From NCBI RefSeq assembly GCF_036884255.1, contig NZ_CP145605.1:1488001-1552000 (forward strand): a stretch of 64,000 nt of DNA, given 5' to 3'. This document shows, one piece after another, positions 7,901-19,782 of this stretch. The position numbers were made by a program, and so were the translations under genes. Below the pieces are notes generated by a model. The model ran no database searches and was not told the origin of the DNA. It saw only the letters and a list, made by a program, of their open reading frames with translations. The stretch comes from Paenibacillus tundrae. Lineage in GTDB: Bacteria; Bacillota; Bacilli; Paenibacillales; Paenibacillaceae. Numbering within the stretch: the stretch's first letter is position 1; each line of letters begins with the position of its first letter.

Positions 7901-10107
7901 ATGCAGGAGATGTATTTTCGGGTACGTTATACTTCAATCTGTTCAATGGTCTGGCGGATCTGGAGTTCATGAATATGATTGGATACGATGCGATGACCTT
8001 TGGTAACCATGAGTTTGATAAAGGTACCAGTGTGTTAAAAGATTTCATTGAACAAGCTGAGTTCCCATTCGTGAGTGCTAATATTGACTTTGGGAAAGAT
8101 GCGCATCTGAGTGGCCTGTATAATGAAAGCATTGGCAAACCGGGGGAGGACGCCCAAATCTATCCGGCTATTATTACAGAGGTAAATGGTGAACAGGTCG
8201 GGATTTTTGGTCTAACTACAGCGGATACGGTATCTCTATCCTCCCCGGGAGATGAGCTGAAGTTTGAGGATTACCGAGCGAGTGCCCAAGCCACGGTGGA
8301 CATGCTGCAACAGGAAGGCATTAACAAAATCATCGCCCTGACACACTTGGGTTACTCCGAGGATCTGAAGCTGGCTGAAGCAGTAAAAGGCATTGACATT
8401 GTAGTAGGCGGTCATTCGCATACGATTCTGAAAGAACCGATTGTTGTGGGCAGCCAGGATGAACCTACACTAGTTGTGCAGACTGGAGAGTATGACGTTT
8501 CTCTTGGAAAGTTGGATGTTACGTTTAATGAAGAGGGCGTATTGAAGAAATGGAATGGTCAATTACTGAGTCTGGATGCAAAGGACGCTGCCGGTAACTA
8601 TATATACGAGGAGGATCCTGTTGCCAAAGCTAAGCTTGCTGCATATGCTCCTGAACTGGAAAAGTTCAAGAAAACAGTAATCGGCAAAACCAGTGTATTT
8701 CTGGATGGAGAGCGCAACAGTGTACGTAAGCAGGAAACGAACTTGGGGAATCTGATGACAGATGGCATGCTGGAGAAAGTGAAATTGATTGTGAAGGAGA
8801 ATAATGTCAAAGGGTACGTAGCGATCCAAAATAGCGGCGGTATTCGAGCTTCTTTCAAGGAAGGCGACATTACGTTAGGTGATCTGCTCACCGTAATGCC
8901 GTTTGGGAATAATCTGTCCGCACTGAAAATGACAGGTAAAGAAATTACGGCTGCGCTGGAAAACGGCGTAAGTGGTGTGGAAACGGGAGAAGGACGCTTC
9001 CCGCAAGTGTCTGGAATGCGATTCTACTACGACTCCACCAAGCCAGGTGAGAAGATTGATTCCGTGACGAACCAAGTAACACAAGTGGGCAAACGGATCA
9101 TCAAAGTGCAAATTAAGAATGCGAACGGAACGTATACGGATATTGATCCGAATGGATATTATATCGTAGCTACGAACTCTTTCATGGCCAACGGCGGTGA
9201 TTTCTACCGCGCAATGAGAGCTGCTAAGGATGATAATCGATTCTATGAATTGAATCTGGTCGATTATGAAATTTTCAATGAGCACCTTGATCGAGTAGGT
9301 ACGGTAAACCAAGCGACGGAGGGACGTAGTACCGATCTAAAAGGTAGCTCATTGCCAGGGGAAGGAAGTAATCCTGGTAACGGCGGAGGGAATTCCGGAA
9401 GTAACCCGGGTGGAGGTAATTCAGGTGGTGGAGGTGGTGTAACTACACCAGCACCAACAACGCCAACCCCGGCACCAAGCAATCCGACACCAACGCCTAC
9501 ACCTTCTCCAACGAACCCAACACAACCGACAACTCCACCTGCTTCAGGTTCGAATGGTTCTACGACACCAGGTGTGGTTCTGGGGGATGTGGCGAGTCAT
9601 TGGGCAAGTGCTGCTATTCAGCAGGCCATTTCCCGGGGAATTGTGAATGGATATCAGGATGGAAACTTCCGCCCGAATGCCTCCGCTACACGCGCTGAGT
9701 TCATTGTTATGCTGGCAAGAGCATTTAACCTTCCGGCCAGCAACAAAGCGTTGACGTTTAAGGATGCTGCTGGGATACCTGCTTGGGCACAATCTTTTAT
9801 TGCTCAGGCTGTAGATCAAGGAATTATTAGTGGATATACCGACGATACGTTCCGATCATCAGGCAAAGTGTCGCGTGTAGAGATGACGGTAATGCTAGTT
9901 AGAGCTCTTGGACTTCCGGTAGACTCCAGTTCTACACTGAGTTTTGCGGATGCAGATCAGGTGCCTGCATGGGCAGTTCCTTATATCGCTGCAGCCTATG
10001 AAGCAGGTTTGGTAAAAGGAACAGGCAAGAATAGGTTTAACCCATTGGCTGAAGCTACTCGGGCTGAAGTAGTAACATTGCTAATGTCAGCAGGTGAGCT
10101 TCGGTAA
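4936..10107 (+). CDS. Secreted multidomain nuclease / 5'-nucleotidase with SLH anchor (YhcR-like)
   Basis: 1723-residue cell-surface enzyme. Order of domains: signal peptide (cleavage near AYA-DD, about residue 34); acidic linker; OB-fold nucleic-acid-binding domain (about 80-180); chitobiase-type C-terminal domain ('VHYTTDGTEPTSSS', about 320); second OB-like domain (about 390-470); endonuclease/exonuclease/phosphatase domain (about 640-930, 'FNVENF', 'VVVANHFNSKG', 'GDFNDF', 'SDHDP'); metallophosphatase ('HTNDTHAHLDN', 'GNHEFD', 'GGHSHT') and 5'-nucleotidase C-terminal domain ('QNSGGIRASF'); Gly- then Pro/Thr-rich linker; three SLH repeats at the C-terminus. GGAGGG before 4936 fixes the start. 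B. subtilis YhcR has the nuclease plus nucleotidase core and is a secreted nuclease. Likely role: stepwise degradation of extracellular nucleic acid to nucleosides and phosphate at the cell wall. Confidence 0.9.
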   Translation: MNNKQVKRWAQWLLVFVLIVTGAAPMGGFGSTAYADDDSVVVEQPQQEDSGLGVPDDEAIEQQPLPEKTDEPVIEDELSSESELVEPAQMDSEIQVADDTQIIPIADARVLAPNTNVAVSGLVTYSELAGEFTNYYIQDDNAGIVVRAKNQVNVGDRIEVYGPITHYNGLVQIEKDKSGFTEGYLNIVEQNVTIPEPKGMISTDFVRPEDRSNKGPGEKYEGMFVEVRDIKVTSGGGSTFYATDQYGGEMTIYAKNSPTALAVDKTYEYVQGVLTFHTNYGLELLPRTAADVVENSLSVIASVPPGGIPHNNEVTLTTPAKDAVVHYTTDGTEPTSSSTIYSSPLVIDRDMVIKSVAILDGQSSGVYTFTYQVLPNKEDLRIHDIQGAGHTSVFNGYDVKDIEGIVTSVSSSSFYMQELENKMDNDDHTSEAIQVYKPSHGMKVGNQVKVSGKVTEYGAVNELTTTQISASSIVKTLDQVDLPKPVKLGKNGRIIPTVIDSDSFAQFNPETDAIDFYESLEGMRVELENPEIIGPYSSQPGLAVVVDNGENNPVRTPSGGVILTDNGKGMFESDLNPQRLFIGKKPSKAVKTGDMLDGNVIGVMTYTAGNFKVIPEGNLPDVISGETKQAITSIEQAKDKLTIATFNVENFSKKDAARADKIGKIIVDHLNKPDIIGIMEVQDNDGDADTGTIAADQSFQTLIDAIKANDGPTYRYSEISPENNKDGGAPGANIRVGFLYQPNRVTLASGMGKGKATTAIEVKADGSLSVNPGRIAPNDEAFASSRKPLAAEFEFNGERVVVVANHFNSKGGDLKPFGSIQPATRSSEVQRAKQATLVNGFVKELLNKDPDVNVAVLGDFNDFQFSKTLNILKGNELDNLVNKLPENERYSYIYDGNSQTLDHILVSKNVSDTAVIEVVHVNADFETAGGRVSDHDPLLAQLSIGDAAEEGDFNLRVLHTNDTHAHLDNIPRRVTAVKEVRNDNTLVLDAGDVFSGTLYFNLFNGLADLEFMNMIGYDAMTFGNHEFDKGTSVLKDFIEQAEFPFVSANIDFGKDAHLSGLYNESIGKPGEDAQIYPAIITEVNGEQVGIFGLTTADTVSLSSPGDELKFEDYRASAQATVDMLQQEGINKIIALTHLGYSEDLKLAEAVKGIDIVVGGHSHTILKEPIVVGSQDEPTLVVQTGEYDVSLGKLDVTFNEEGVLKKWNGQLLSLDAKDAAGNYIYEEDPVAKAKLAAYAPELEKFKKTVIGKTSVFLDGERNSVRKQETNLGNLMTDGMLEKVKLIVKENNVKGYVAIQNSGGIRASFKEGDITLGDLLTVMPFGNNLSALKMTGKEITAALENGVSGVETGEGRFPQVSGMRFYYDSTKPGEKIDSVTNQVTQVGKRIIKVQIKNANGTYTDIDPNGYYIVATNSFMANGGDFYRAMRAAKDDNRFYELNLVDYEIFNEHLDRVGTVNQATEGRSTDLKGSSLPGEGSNPGNGGGNSGSNPGGGNSGGGGGVTTPAPTTPTPAPSNPTPTPTPSPTNPTQPTTPPASGSNGSTTPGVVLGDVASHWASAAIQQAISRGIVNGYQDGNFRPNASATRAEFIVMLARAFNLPASNKALTFKDAAGIPAWAQSFIAQAVDQGIISGYTDDTFRSSGKVSRVEMTVMLVRALGLPVDSSSTLSFADADQVPAWAVPYIAAAYEAGLVKGTGKNRFNPLAEATRAEVVTLLMSAGELR

Positions 10108-10161
10108 CGGTTGTAAGGATTGGGATTGGATAGTCACAGAGCAACAGTATATGTTGTAGAA

Positions 10162-10200
10162 AACAGCTTGCAAGTATTCATCTTGCAAGCTGTTTTTTTT
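10162..10200 (+). terminator. Terminator after the nuclease gene
   Basis: AACAGCTTGCAAG (10162-10174) and CTTGCAAGCTGTT (10182-10194) form a perfect 13-bp stem followed by T residues. Confidence 0.92.
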
Positions 10201-10262
10201 GTGCAAAATAAACGATACGCTATACGTGTTAGTGAGTAGTAGGAGCAGTGTAAGGAAAAAGA

Positions 10263-10292
10263 TTGACACCCTAGGAGCTCCTATCATATAAT
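10263..10292 (+). promoter_or_regulatory. Promoter of the siderophore-binding protein gene
   Basis: Consensus TTGACA (10263-10268), an 18-base spacer and consensus TATAAT (10287-10292). The predicted start point (about 10299) lies just before the Fur box. Confidence 0.8.
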
Positions 10293-10305
10293 CAGCACGA
10301 TAAAA

Positions 10306-10326
10306 TGATAATGATTATCATTAATG
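10306..10326. promoter_or_regulatory. Fur box
   Basis: The sequence TGATAATGATTATCATTAAT begins at 10306 and closely matches the Fur consensus, with a perfect TGATAATGATTATCA core. It overlaps the start of the transcript, so iron-bound Fur should block the promoter at 10263-10292. Confidence 0.85.
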
Positions 10327-10345
10327 ATTAGGGGAGAAAACACAG

Positions 10346-11320
10346 ATGAAAAAGAGAATGATCCTGCCGTTGATTGTGATCATGCTGTTCACGATCATCG
10401 CCAGCGCCTGCGGTAACGATGCTTCAAATAATGCAACTAGTAACAGCAATCAGGAGACTGCTGCTGATACAACAAGTACAGGTGCTGCTCAGGAAGAGAC
10501 AACGGATACAATTACGTATCAGTCTGAAACTGGCCCTGTAGAGATTCCGGCCAAGCCCGAGAGAATCGTCGCTCTGTCGAATGGCCCTAATATACTTTCT
10601 ATGGATGTAACACCAGTGGGTGTGGATGAATGGACTGCGGCAAATCCGCTGTTTCAGGACAAATTAAAAGATGTTGCCATCGTAACAGACTCGGATCCAG
10701 AGAGCATCGCGGCATTGAATCCGGATTTAATCATCGCAGGTTCAACGGCGAAGAATCTAGAACAACTGGCTAAGATTGCACCTACCATTGTGTATACTTG
10801 GGGCAAACTGGACTACTTGGATCAACAGTTAGAGATCGGTAAAGTACTGAATAAAGAAGCTGAAGCACAAGCATGGATTGATGATTTCACGAAAAGAGCA
10901 GAAGACATCGGCAATGAGATCAAAGCTAAATATGGGGATAACGTGACGGTATCCACAATTGAAATATTTGAAAAAGAAGTATTTGTCATGGGAGACCATT
11001 GGGCGCGGGGAACCGAAGCGTTATATCAAGCCATGAAGCTGAATATGCCGGAACAAGTGAAGAATGATACACTACAAGAAGGCTATCACTCCTTATCACT
11101 TGAGGTTCTTCCTGAATACATGGGTGATTTTGTTGTAGTCAGTAGAGATATGACTCGGGATAATGAAATTATGAAATCTACCATTTGGAGCAATATACCT
11201 GCTGTTCAGAATAAACACGTCATTGAGCTGGAAACGAAAGCTGTCACGTATAGTGATCCAACTACACTTGAATATGTATTGAACATCTTCAAAGAAGCGT
11301 TTCTTGGTGAATCGAAGTAA
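10346..11320 (+). CDS. Iron-siderophore ABC transporter substrate-binding lipoprotein
   Basis: 324-residue lipoprotein with a signal ending in a lipobox (IASAC), a Ser/Thr/Asn-rich linker, and a periplasmic-binding-protein fold of the FepB/CeuA type: 'PVEIPAKPERIVALSNG', 'ESIAALNPDLIIAGS', 'APTIVYTWGKLDY'. It should capture ferric siderophore outside the membrane and pass it to a FecCD-type permease, which is not encoded in this window. Control by iron is well supported by the consensus promoter and Fur box directly upstream, and AGGGGAG precedes the ATG. It is a monocistronic gene. The closing bases form a 10-bp tandem repeat that spans the stop codon. The siderophore type is unknown. Confidence 0.88.
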   Translation: MKKRMILPLIVIMLFTIIASACGNDASNNATSNSNQETAADTTSTGAAQEETTDTITYQSETGPVEIPAKPERIVALSNGPNILSMDVTPVGVDEWTAANPLFQDKLKDVAIVTDSDPESIAALNPDLIIAGSTAKNLEQLAKIAPTIVYTWGKLDYLDQQLEIGKVLNKEAEAQAWIDDFTKRAEDIGNEIKAKYGDNVTVSTIEIFEKEVFVMGDHWARGTEALYQAMKLNMPEQVKNDTLQEGYHSLSLEVLPEYMGDFVVVSRDMTRDNEIMKSTIWSNIPAVQNKHVIELETKAVTYSDPTTLEYVLNIFKEAFLGESK

Positions 11321-11343
11321 GTAGAAGTAAGTAGAAGTAAGTA
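11314..11343. repeat. 10-bp direct tandem repeat over the stop codon
   Basis: The unit GAAGTAAGTA occurs three times in a row (11314-11343) followed by a partial unit. The first copy contains the stop codon of the siderophore-binding protein. Confidence 0.85.
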
Positions 11344-11436
11344 GAAGAGCTTATGAGTTCTTTTACACCGATTGAAAATGACAACATTTACGCACACGCA
11401 CAAGTTTGGCCCTCACATTTCATAGTTTCGCCAAAA

Positions 11437-11473
11437 CAAAACAACCTTCTCGCTCATCGAGAAGGTTGTTTTG
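11437..11473. terminator. Bidirectional terminator between siderophore-binding protein and opuA operon
   Basis: CAAAACAACCTTCTCG (11437-11452) and CGAGAAGGTTGTTTTG (11458-11473) form a perfect 16-bp stem with a 5-base loop and T-rich tracts in both directions. It serves the convergent genes. Confidence 0.88.
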
Positions 11474-11540
11474 TGATATATGAGCAGCGTAACACCACTC
11501 ACTTTTTTTCCAAATCCAGGTTTATACAACTCGAATTGGG

Positions 11541-15327
<3,787 letters not shown>

Positions 15328-15458
15328 GTTTTCACCCCTTCTGATGTGTTGTGCACTTCGAACGGCTTACAGCATCCACAAGTCCATACACTTGTGCGCC
15401 CAGCCACGAAATCCGGTAATCGTTGCTTCGCTTCCCGTCTTTCTGGGTAACGTTTTGT

Positions 15459-15487
15459 ATTCTAACAATACTTAACCAGTATATCAA
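15459..15487 (-). promoter_or_regulatory. Promoter of the opuA operon
   Basis: Read on the minus strand: TTGATA (15487-15482), a 17-base spacer and TAGAAT (15464-15459). Confidence 0.65.
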
Positions 15488-15492
15488 CCGAA

Positions 15493-15528
15493 TAAACAGT
15501 ACATAATGTTTATACAGTAAAAACTGTA
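15493..15528. promoter_or_regulatory. Two adjacent palindromes upstream of the opuA promoter
   Basis: TAAACA-N8-TGTTTA (15493-15512) is directly followed by TACAGT-N4-ACTGTA (15513-15528). Both are perfect in their arms and lie just upstream of the -35 hexamer. They are candidate operators for the adjacent GbsR-like protein. Confidence 0.5.
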
Positions 15529-15825
15529 CAAAGTTTTCCTCCCATATGCTCCGTCTATCTCCTTATTCTGGCTAATTAGGCACCTTTACTTTTCAGAATG
15601 CTCCTTCTACAATAGAAAATGGGTTGAATTGAATTTAATTTTTTTGGTTAAAAGAGAGTCATAGGCAAATGTATCTTGGCAAAGTTACCATTTTAATACA
15701 TTGGGTGGTCAAAGCCCTCTGGCGTATAGGATGTCCGGCCGGATGCTTTCCCATGTAAGCAGGACTTTGTAAGGATGCAATTATTTTTGCCAAGACTGGT
15801 AATGTTCAGAATGGAGGTTGCAAGC

Positions 15826-16395
15826 ATGGGCTTGGACCATTTACAAGAAGAGCAGCAGGAAACAGTTCTTAGAATCCGGAAACGCGTCATTGAAGCGATT
15901 GGACGTAATATGGATCTATACGGCGTGACGCTGTCCACGGGACACTTATACGGTTTACTTTTTTTTGCGGACAAACCAATGACCCTTGACGATATGGGAC
16001 GGGAAATGGAAATGAGCAAAACAAGCATGAGTACCGGCGTACGCACCCTGCTGGATCTGAAAATGGTGAATAAAGTATGGAGTAAGGGCTCTCGTAAAGA
16101 TCTATATGAAGTAGAGTATGACTGGCACCAAACGTTTACAGACTATTTCGTCATTAAATGGAGAAAAGCGGTGGAGAGCAATCTTCAGACCCTGCGCAAA
16201 TCCATTGAAGAACTAAATCGTTTAATTCGTGACTCGGATGAACAAGCTGACGCGGAGCTACTTCAGATCCTCATGGAGGACAAGAAGAAGATGCTGCAAG
16301 CGGAGGCATATTACAAATGGCTTGACCGATTAATTGATACAATGGAAGATGAAGAAATATACAAGCTTGTCCCTCGGGAAGAAGTTCAAGAATAG
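15826..16395 (+). CDS. GbsR/MarR-type transcriptional regulator
   Basis: 189-residue winged-helix regulator similar in length and layout to B. subtilis GbsR and OpcR: N-terminal MarR-like DNA-binding domain ('DDMGREMEMSKTSMSTGVRTL' region, about residues 62-85) and a helical C-terminal half. In B. subtilis GbsR senses choline and represses glycine betaine synthesis and choline import, and OpcR represses opuC/opuB. Its divergent position relative to the opuA-type operon makes that operon the likely target. The start at 15826 is chosen because GGAGGT lies seven bases upstream; longer in-frame starts at 15775 and 15802 lack such a site. A terminator follows at 16425-16458. Confidence 0.82.
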   Translation: MGLDHLQEEQQETVLRIRKRVIEAIGRNMDLYGVTLSTGHLYGLLFFADKPMTLDDMGREMEMSKTSMSTGVRTLLDLKMVNKVWSKGSRKDLYEVEYDWHQTFTDYFVIKWRKAVESNLQTLRKSIEELNRLIRDSDEQADAELLQILMEDKKKMLQAEAYYKWLDRLIDTMEDEEIYKLVPREEVQE

Positions 16396-16424
16396 TCCTG
16401 ATCCTGAAAAAAGATACGTAACAC

Positions 16425-16458
16425 AAAAAGGCGTTCTCCACACTGGAGGACGCTTTTT
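16425..16458. terminator. Terminator between gbsR-like and AraC genes
   Basis: AAAAAGGCGTTCTCC (16425-16439) pairs with GGAGGACGCTTTTT (about 16445-16458). It serves the plus-strand gene and probably the convergent minus-strand gene as well. Confidence 0.8.
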
Positions 16459-16483
16459 CTGCGATTATGATGTGAACAACCTC

Positions 16484-18106
16484 TTATAGAATCCAAGCTG
16501 TTTGAGAAAAGGCAGCATACTGCTGGGCAATCTGCTCTAATTCATTCATGATCTGAATCTGTCCGCGTGGTGTCCAGCATATCTCAAACCAATGATGAAT
16601 GTCATGGACATTACCATGAAGTACAGCAGGTGAGCGGTTCCAGCCTGCCGTCTGCTTCATTCGCCGCAGCACCTTCTCACTGGCAGCAAGGGTGGGTACA
16701 CGTTGAATTAACAGATGGTCTGTATCCAGCAATGGGGTACTCTCTGCTAAGAACTCACTTTGTGGTTGATGGGGAGGGACAAGTTGTGCAGGTTGCAGCC
16801 CCAGCTCACCATATAACAATTCTGGCAGTGGATGATCAAACGTACCCTGTATGCGAACAAGTTGCGATGTCACTTGAACAAGCGTAATACGCTCATTAGC
16901 AAAATAAGTCTGTAGATGCTTGCTTGTCTCCAAGATTCGGAAGGCTAGCTCTTTGATATGAGATAACGCTTCTTTTTCCCTTCCAACCAGTTCACCGATT
17001 AGAAGATAACTTTCGCGCCAGTCTTCCACTTTGTTCAACACCACAGTAGGTGCAATGCTTTTGAGTGTATCCACATATGACTCATGGTACCAATCTGCGA
17101 TGATTAAGTCAGGCTTGGCTCTGCGAAGTTTATCTAATTGAGTAGTGAACTGACGATGGAATTCTTTTTCAGCGACTTCTCTGTCATTCCATGCATTAAC
17201 TGAGGCAACCGGCTCAAGACCTAGGGAAGACAGGTGTTCAGACAGGGCAAGCACCGATGCGGTGGCAACTTTTAATTGATTTTGCTTCATATATAAACTA
17301 GGGGAAATACCCACAGTTTGTTTGAATTTGCGATTGAAATAATATTCGTTGCCATAACCGACGGATTCTGCGATTTCTTTAATGGAACAATCATTTTGTT
17401 TTAATTGTAATTTGGCTTTGCAGATCCGAAGTCCGTTCAGATAATCGGTGGGGGACATGCCCTTTGCTTTTTTGAAGCTTCGAGAATAAGAGCTGGGCGT
17501 AAGGTTGGCAATTTTGGCGAGTTGATCCATGCTAATCCCGTCTCCCATGAAGCGGTGCATATATCGGATACTACGCTCGAGTGCCGGATCAACTCGTTCT
17601 TGATTCGCTTCTAGCCGATGCTCTGAGACGTACTGGAGCAATTCATGGAGCTGGCTATGTATGCTAACAAAATGATCTTGCGTCACACCGCGATATGCAT
17701 CGTACAGTTGTTTAAAGCGTGCCACGAGTTGCTGTTCCTGACGGACAAGTATTCTCCCTGTATGCCAATGCAGCGGAAGCCCAGGAACAGATGTCATTTT
17801 CCATTCACCGTGGATTTGCTGCACGATAACCGTGCTCATGCTCACCAGAATAAATTCCGTTATATTGGACGAGGAGATGGCCTCGACGTGTGTACCTTCT
17901 TCTATGACAAACAGTTGATTGGCTGTAGCCGAATAGAGTTCATCATTAAGGGACAGAAGCCCTTCACCTTGTAAAACAAGGCACAGCATTGGACGGGACA
18001 CCGCTCTGCTATTTACACGGAAATTCTCCCCACGGCGAACCCGGCACATGGAAGAGAGCAACGGCAGAGATGAAGTTTCATTATTGAAAGAAATCTGTTC
18101 AGTCAT
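16484..18106 (-). CDS. AraC-family regulator with siderophore-binding-protein domain (Btr-like)
   Basis: 540-residue regulator in three parts: cupin-like N-terminal domain (about 1-150), AraC/XylS double helix-turn-helix (about 180-275, 'SMDQLAKIANLTPSSYSRSF', 'IKEIAESVGYGNEYYFNRKF'), and a FeuA/FepB-type periplasmic-binding-like domain retained in the cytoplasm (about 280-540). B. subtilis Btr has this architecture and activates feuABC when it binds bacillibactin or enterobactin. A Fur box lies about 30 bases before the start. The ATG at 18106 is preferred over 18115 because AAAGGA then stands at a workable distance. Likely target: a ferric-siderophore uptake operon, perhaps the binding protein at 10346, although that gene is 5 kb away. 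Confidence 0.85.
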   Translation of the reverse strand: MTEQISFNNETSSLPLLSSMCRVRRGENFRVNSRAVSRPMLCLVLQGEGLLSLNDELYSATANQLFVIEEGTHVEAISSSNITEFILVSMSTVIVQQIHGEWKMTSVPGLPLHWHTGRILVRQEQQLVARFKQLYDAYRGVTQDHFVSIHSQLHELLQYVSEHRLEANQERVDPALERSIRYMHRFMGDGISMDQLAKIANLTPSSYSRSFKKAKGMSPTDYLNGLRICKAKLQLKQNDCSIKEIAESVGYGNEYYFNRKFKQTVGISPSLYMKQNQLKVATASVLALSEHLSSLGLEPVASVNAWNDREVAEKEFHRQFTTQLDKLRRAKPDLIIADWYHESYVDTLKSIAPTVVLNKVEDWRESYLLIGELVGREKEALSHIKELAFRILETSKHLQTYFANERITLVQVTSQLVRIQGTFDHPLPELLYGELGLQPAQLVPPHQPQSEFLAESTPLLDTDHLLIQRVPTLAASEKVLRRMKQTAGWNRSPAVLHGNVHDIHHWFEICWTPRGQIQIMNELEQIAQQYAAFSQTAWIL

Positions 18107-18135
18107 ACCGACCATCCTTTTTGGCTCATTTTCTT

Positions 18136-18155
18136 AATGATAACAATTATCATTC
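18136..18155. promoter_or_regulatory. Fur box upstream of Btr-like regulator
   Basis: AATGATAACAATTATCATTC begins at 18136 and contains the inverted repeat TGATAAC-A-ATTATCA, close to the Fur consensus. Confidence 0.75.
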
Positions 18156-18194
18156 TCATATGGAAGTTTTTTTTGAAATTGACGAACGTATAAA

Positions 18195-18232
18195 CAAAAA
18201 AACACCCCGAACCTTAGTAGGTTCAGGGTATT
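18195..18232 (-). terminator. Terminator of the DUF5050-type gene
   Basis: On the minus strand ACCCTGAACC and GGTTCGGGGT form a stem (within 18204-18230), followed by a T run (18195-18202). Confidence 0.82.
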
Positions 18233-18254
18233 TCTGATGCAGTAGGAATGCTGC

Positions 18255-19541
18255 TTAGTTAGATGTAACCAAGCGGATATCGTCAAGGTATACGTCACTA
18301 AGCACTTTTTTGCCTGTACCATTGGCATTTACGTGGTACAACCGATAGAGGTCATTTGCGTTGATGTAGAATACGCCTGGCACGTTGTTTCTGAATAGGA
18401 AGGTATCCCACTCTTCGCCAGTAAGTTTGGTTACCTTGAAGGCTGTTGTAACAGAGTAGAGACCGTTGTTGCCTGAGATGTACACCGTGGTTGGTGTGCT
18501 GTTTGTATACTGATTAGACGCATACGTAACGTTGTTCAGGTTTAGGGTAGTCGATTTGGTCACCTTGTTGCTAGCAAACGTTTTGCCGTAAGCTTTTTTG
18601 TCTGCATCAATGATGATTACTTTATCTGTTCCTAGAGCAGTGACTTCTCGCACACTCTTGCTGTGAACCTGGAAGGTCTTGCCCGCAGAAGTCAGAGCAA
18701 AGGCTTTGCCTGTTGAATAGTTGTAATCTTTGTTGCTATCAAGCACGATGCCTTTGTTATAAACGTAAAGGTTATTTCCCCAGCCACCGGAGTACACGGC
18801 GTTCACATCAAGCTTAGACTTGGGATTAACAGCTGTACCCTTGCCGGTATTGTAGTTTACTTTGTACAGAACCATCGCATTGGTTGAATAGTAATCTTCG
18901 TAAGGATCCGTATTGAGCATCACTTGTAACTCATTTTTGGCTTCATTCAGTAGGTAACGACTCTCTACAGCACCAGATGCAATCCGTTGCACAGCTCCGC
19001 TACCATTAGAAGCTTTGGAGACAAACCATGTGTTGCCATTAACGAGACCGTTGTAGTATATGCGACCTTTATTGACCGAGAACATCGGGAATTCTGTATC
19101 TGCTTTATCGGCAATCTTGGTAGCGGAAGACGCAGCGCTATTTCCATTTGCTCGATAGATCTGTCCTGTTGTATCTAGATAATAAATGAATCCGTTATCG
19201 GTGTAGTAATCGAGTACACCTGTTGCATATGTCTCCGCAGCATCACTTGATCCATCATTCGGGACTCTAAGCAGGGTTGTAGAATTATTGGATGGCAGGT
19301 AATAGAGATAAGAGCCTGCTTCGACCGGATCGGTACCTTCATAATCAATCAATACTTCTGTCGTTTCGCTGCCGTCCCCAGTCACCTTGTAGAGAACACC
19401 ATCCGAATCATAATACACGCTAGACTGACTAAGCGTTGCAGCTTGTACCTCAGTCCCACCAATGAGTGCTGCGCCGCCCACCAGCGCGCAGATCAGCAAT
19501 GCTCCCATGGAGCGCTGCATTTTGGCCAACCATTTGTTCAT
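18255..19541 (-). CDS. Secreted DUF5050-type beta-propeller-like protein
   Basis: 428-residue exported protein. It has a basic start, a hydrophobic segment and AxA-type cleavage (VQAAT, about residue 34). The rest consists of repeated short strands such as 'VYYDSDGVLYKV', 'YLYYLPSNNSTTLLRV', 'NGFIYYLDTTGQIYRA' and 'GRIYYNGLVNGN'. This YYxxxxxLYR pattern, about 40-50 residues apart, is typical of DUF5050 proteins with a propeller-like fold. The family has no settled function; a surface binding role is a guess. The start at 19541 follows AAGGGTGA by ten bases, which favours it over an ATG eight codons earlier. Single gene with its own terminator. Confidence 0.75.
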   Translation of the reverse strand: MNKWLAKMQRSMGALLICALVGGAALIGGTEVQAATLSQSSVYYDSDGVLYKVTGDGSETTEVLIDYEGTDPVEAGSYLYYLPSNNSTTLLRVPNDGSSDAAETYATGVLDYYTDNGFIYYLDTTGQIYRANGNSAASSATKIADKADTEFPMFSVNKGRIYYNGLVNGNTWFVSKASNGSGAVQRIASGAVESRYLLNEAKNELQVMLNTDPYEDYYSTNAMVLYKVNYNTGKGTAVNPKSKLDVNAVYSGGWGNNLYVYNKGIVLDSNKDYNYSTGKAFALTSAGKTFQVHSKSVREVTALGTDKVIIIDADKKAYGKTFASNKVTKSTTLNLNNVTYASNQYTNSTPTTVYISGNNGLYSVTTAFKVTKLTGEEWDTFLFRNNVPGVFYINANDLYRLYHVNANGTGKKVLSDVYLDDIRLVTSN

Positions 19542-19782
19542 AATGAAATCGTCACCCTTCTTCATGTTATATATGTATAGACCTTTAAATTATATCGGTA
19601 AACAAGGGAAAAAATGTTACAGCTCCCAACTCCATCTGAACTAAAATGAAATTGAATTTCACTAAAATTTCTTCTCGGACTCCTTCTGTGCATGGTGATG
19701 CCAATTCGGTTCTTAAGCATTCTCGGAGCGGATCAAGCATGATAACATTCGTGTATCTTAGAGCAGAAGGAGTCATGATAAA

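Larger units (their letters stand above)
15328..15825. other. Divergent control region of opuA and gbsR-like genes
   Basis: About 500 bases between the divergent opuAA and gbsR-like starts. It holds the opuA promoter and two adjacent palindromes. The long untranslated leader of opuA (about 120 bases) shows no known riboswitch. Nothing else was recognised. Confidence 0.5.
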
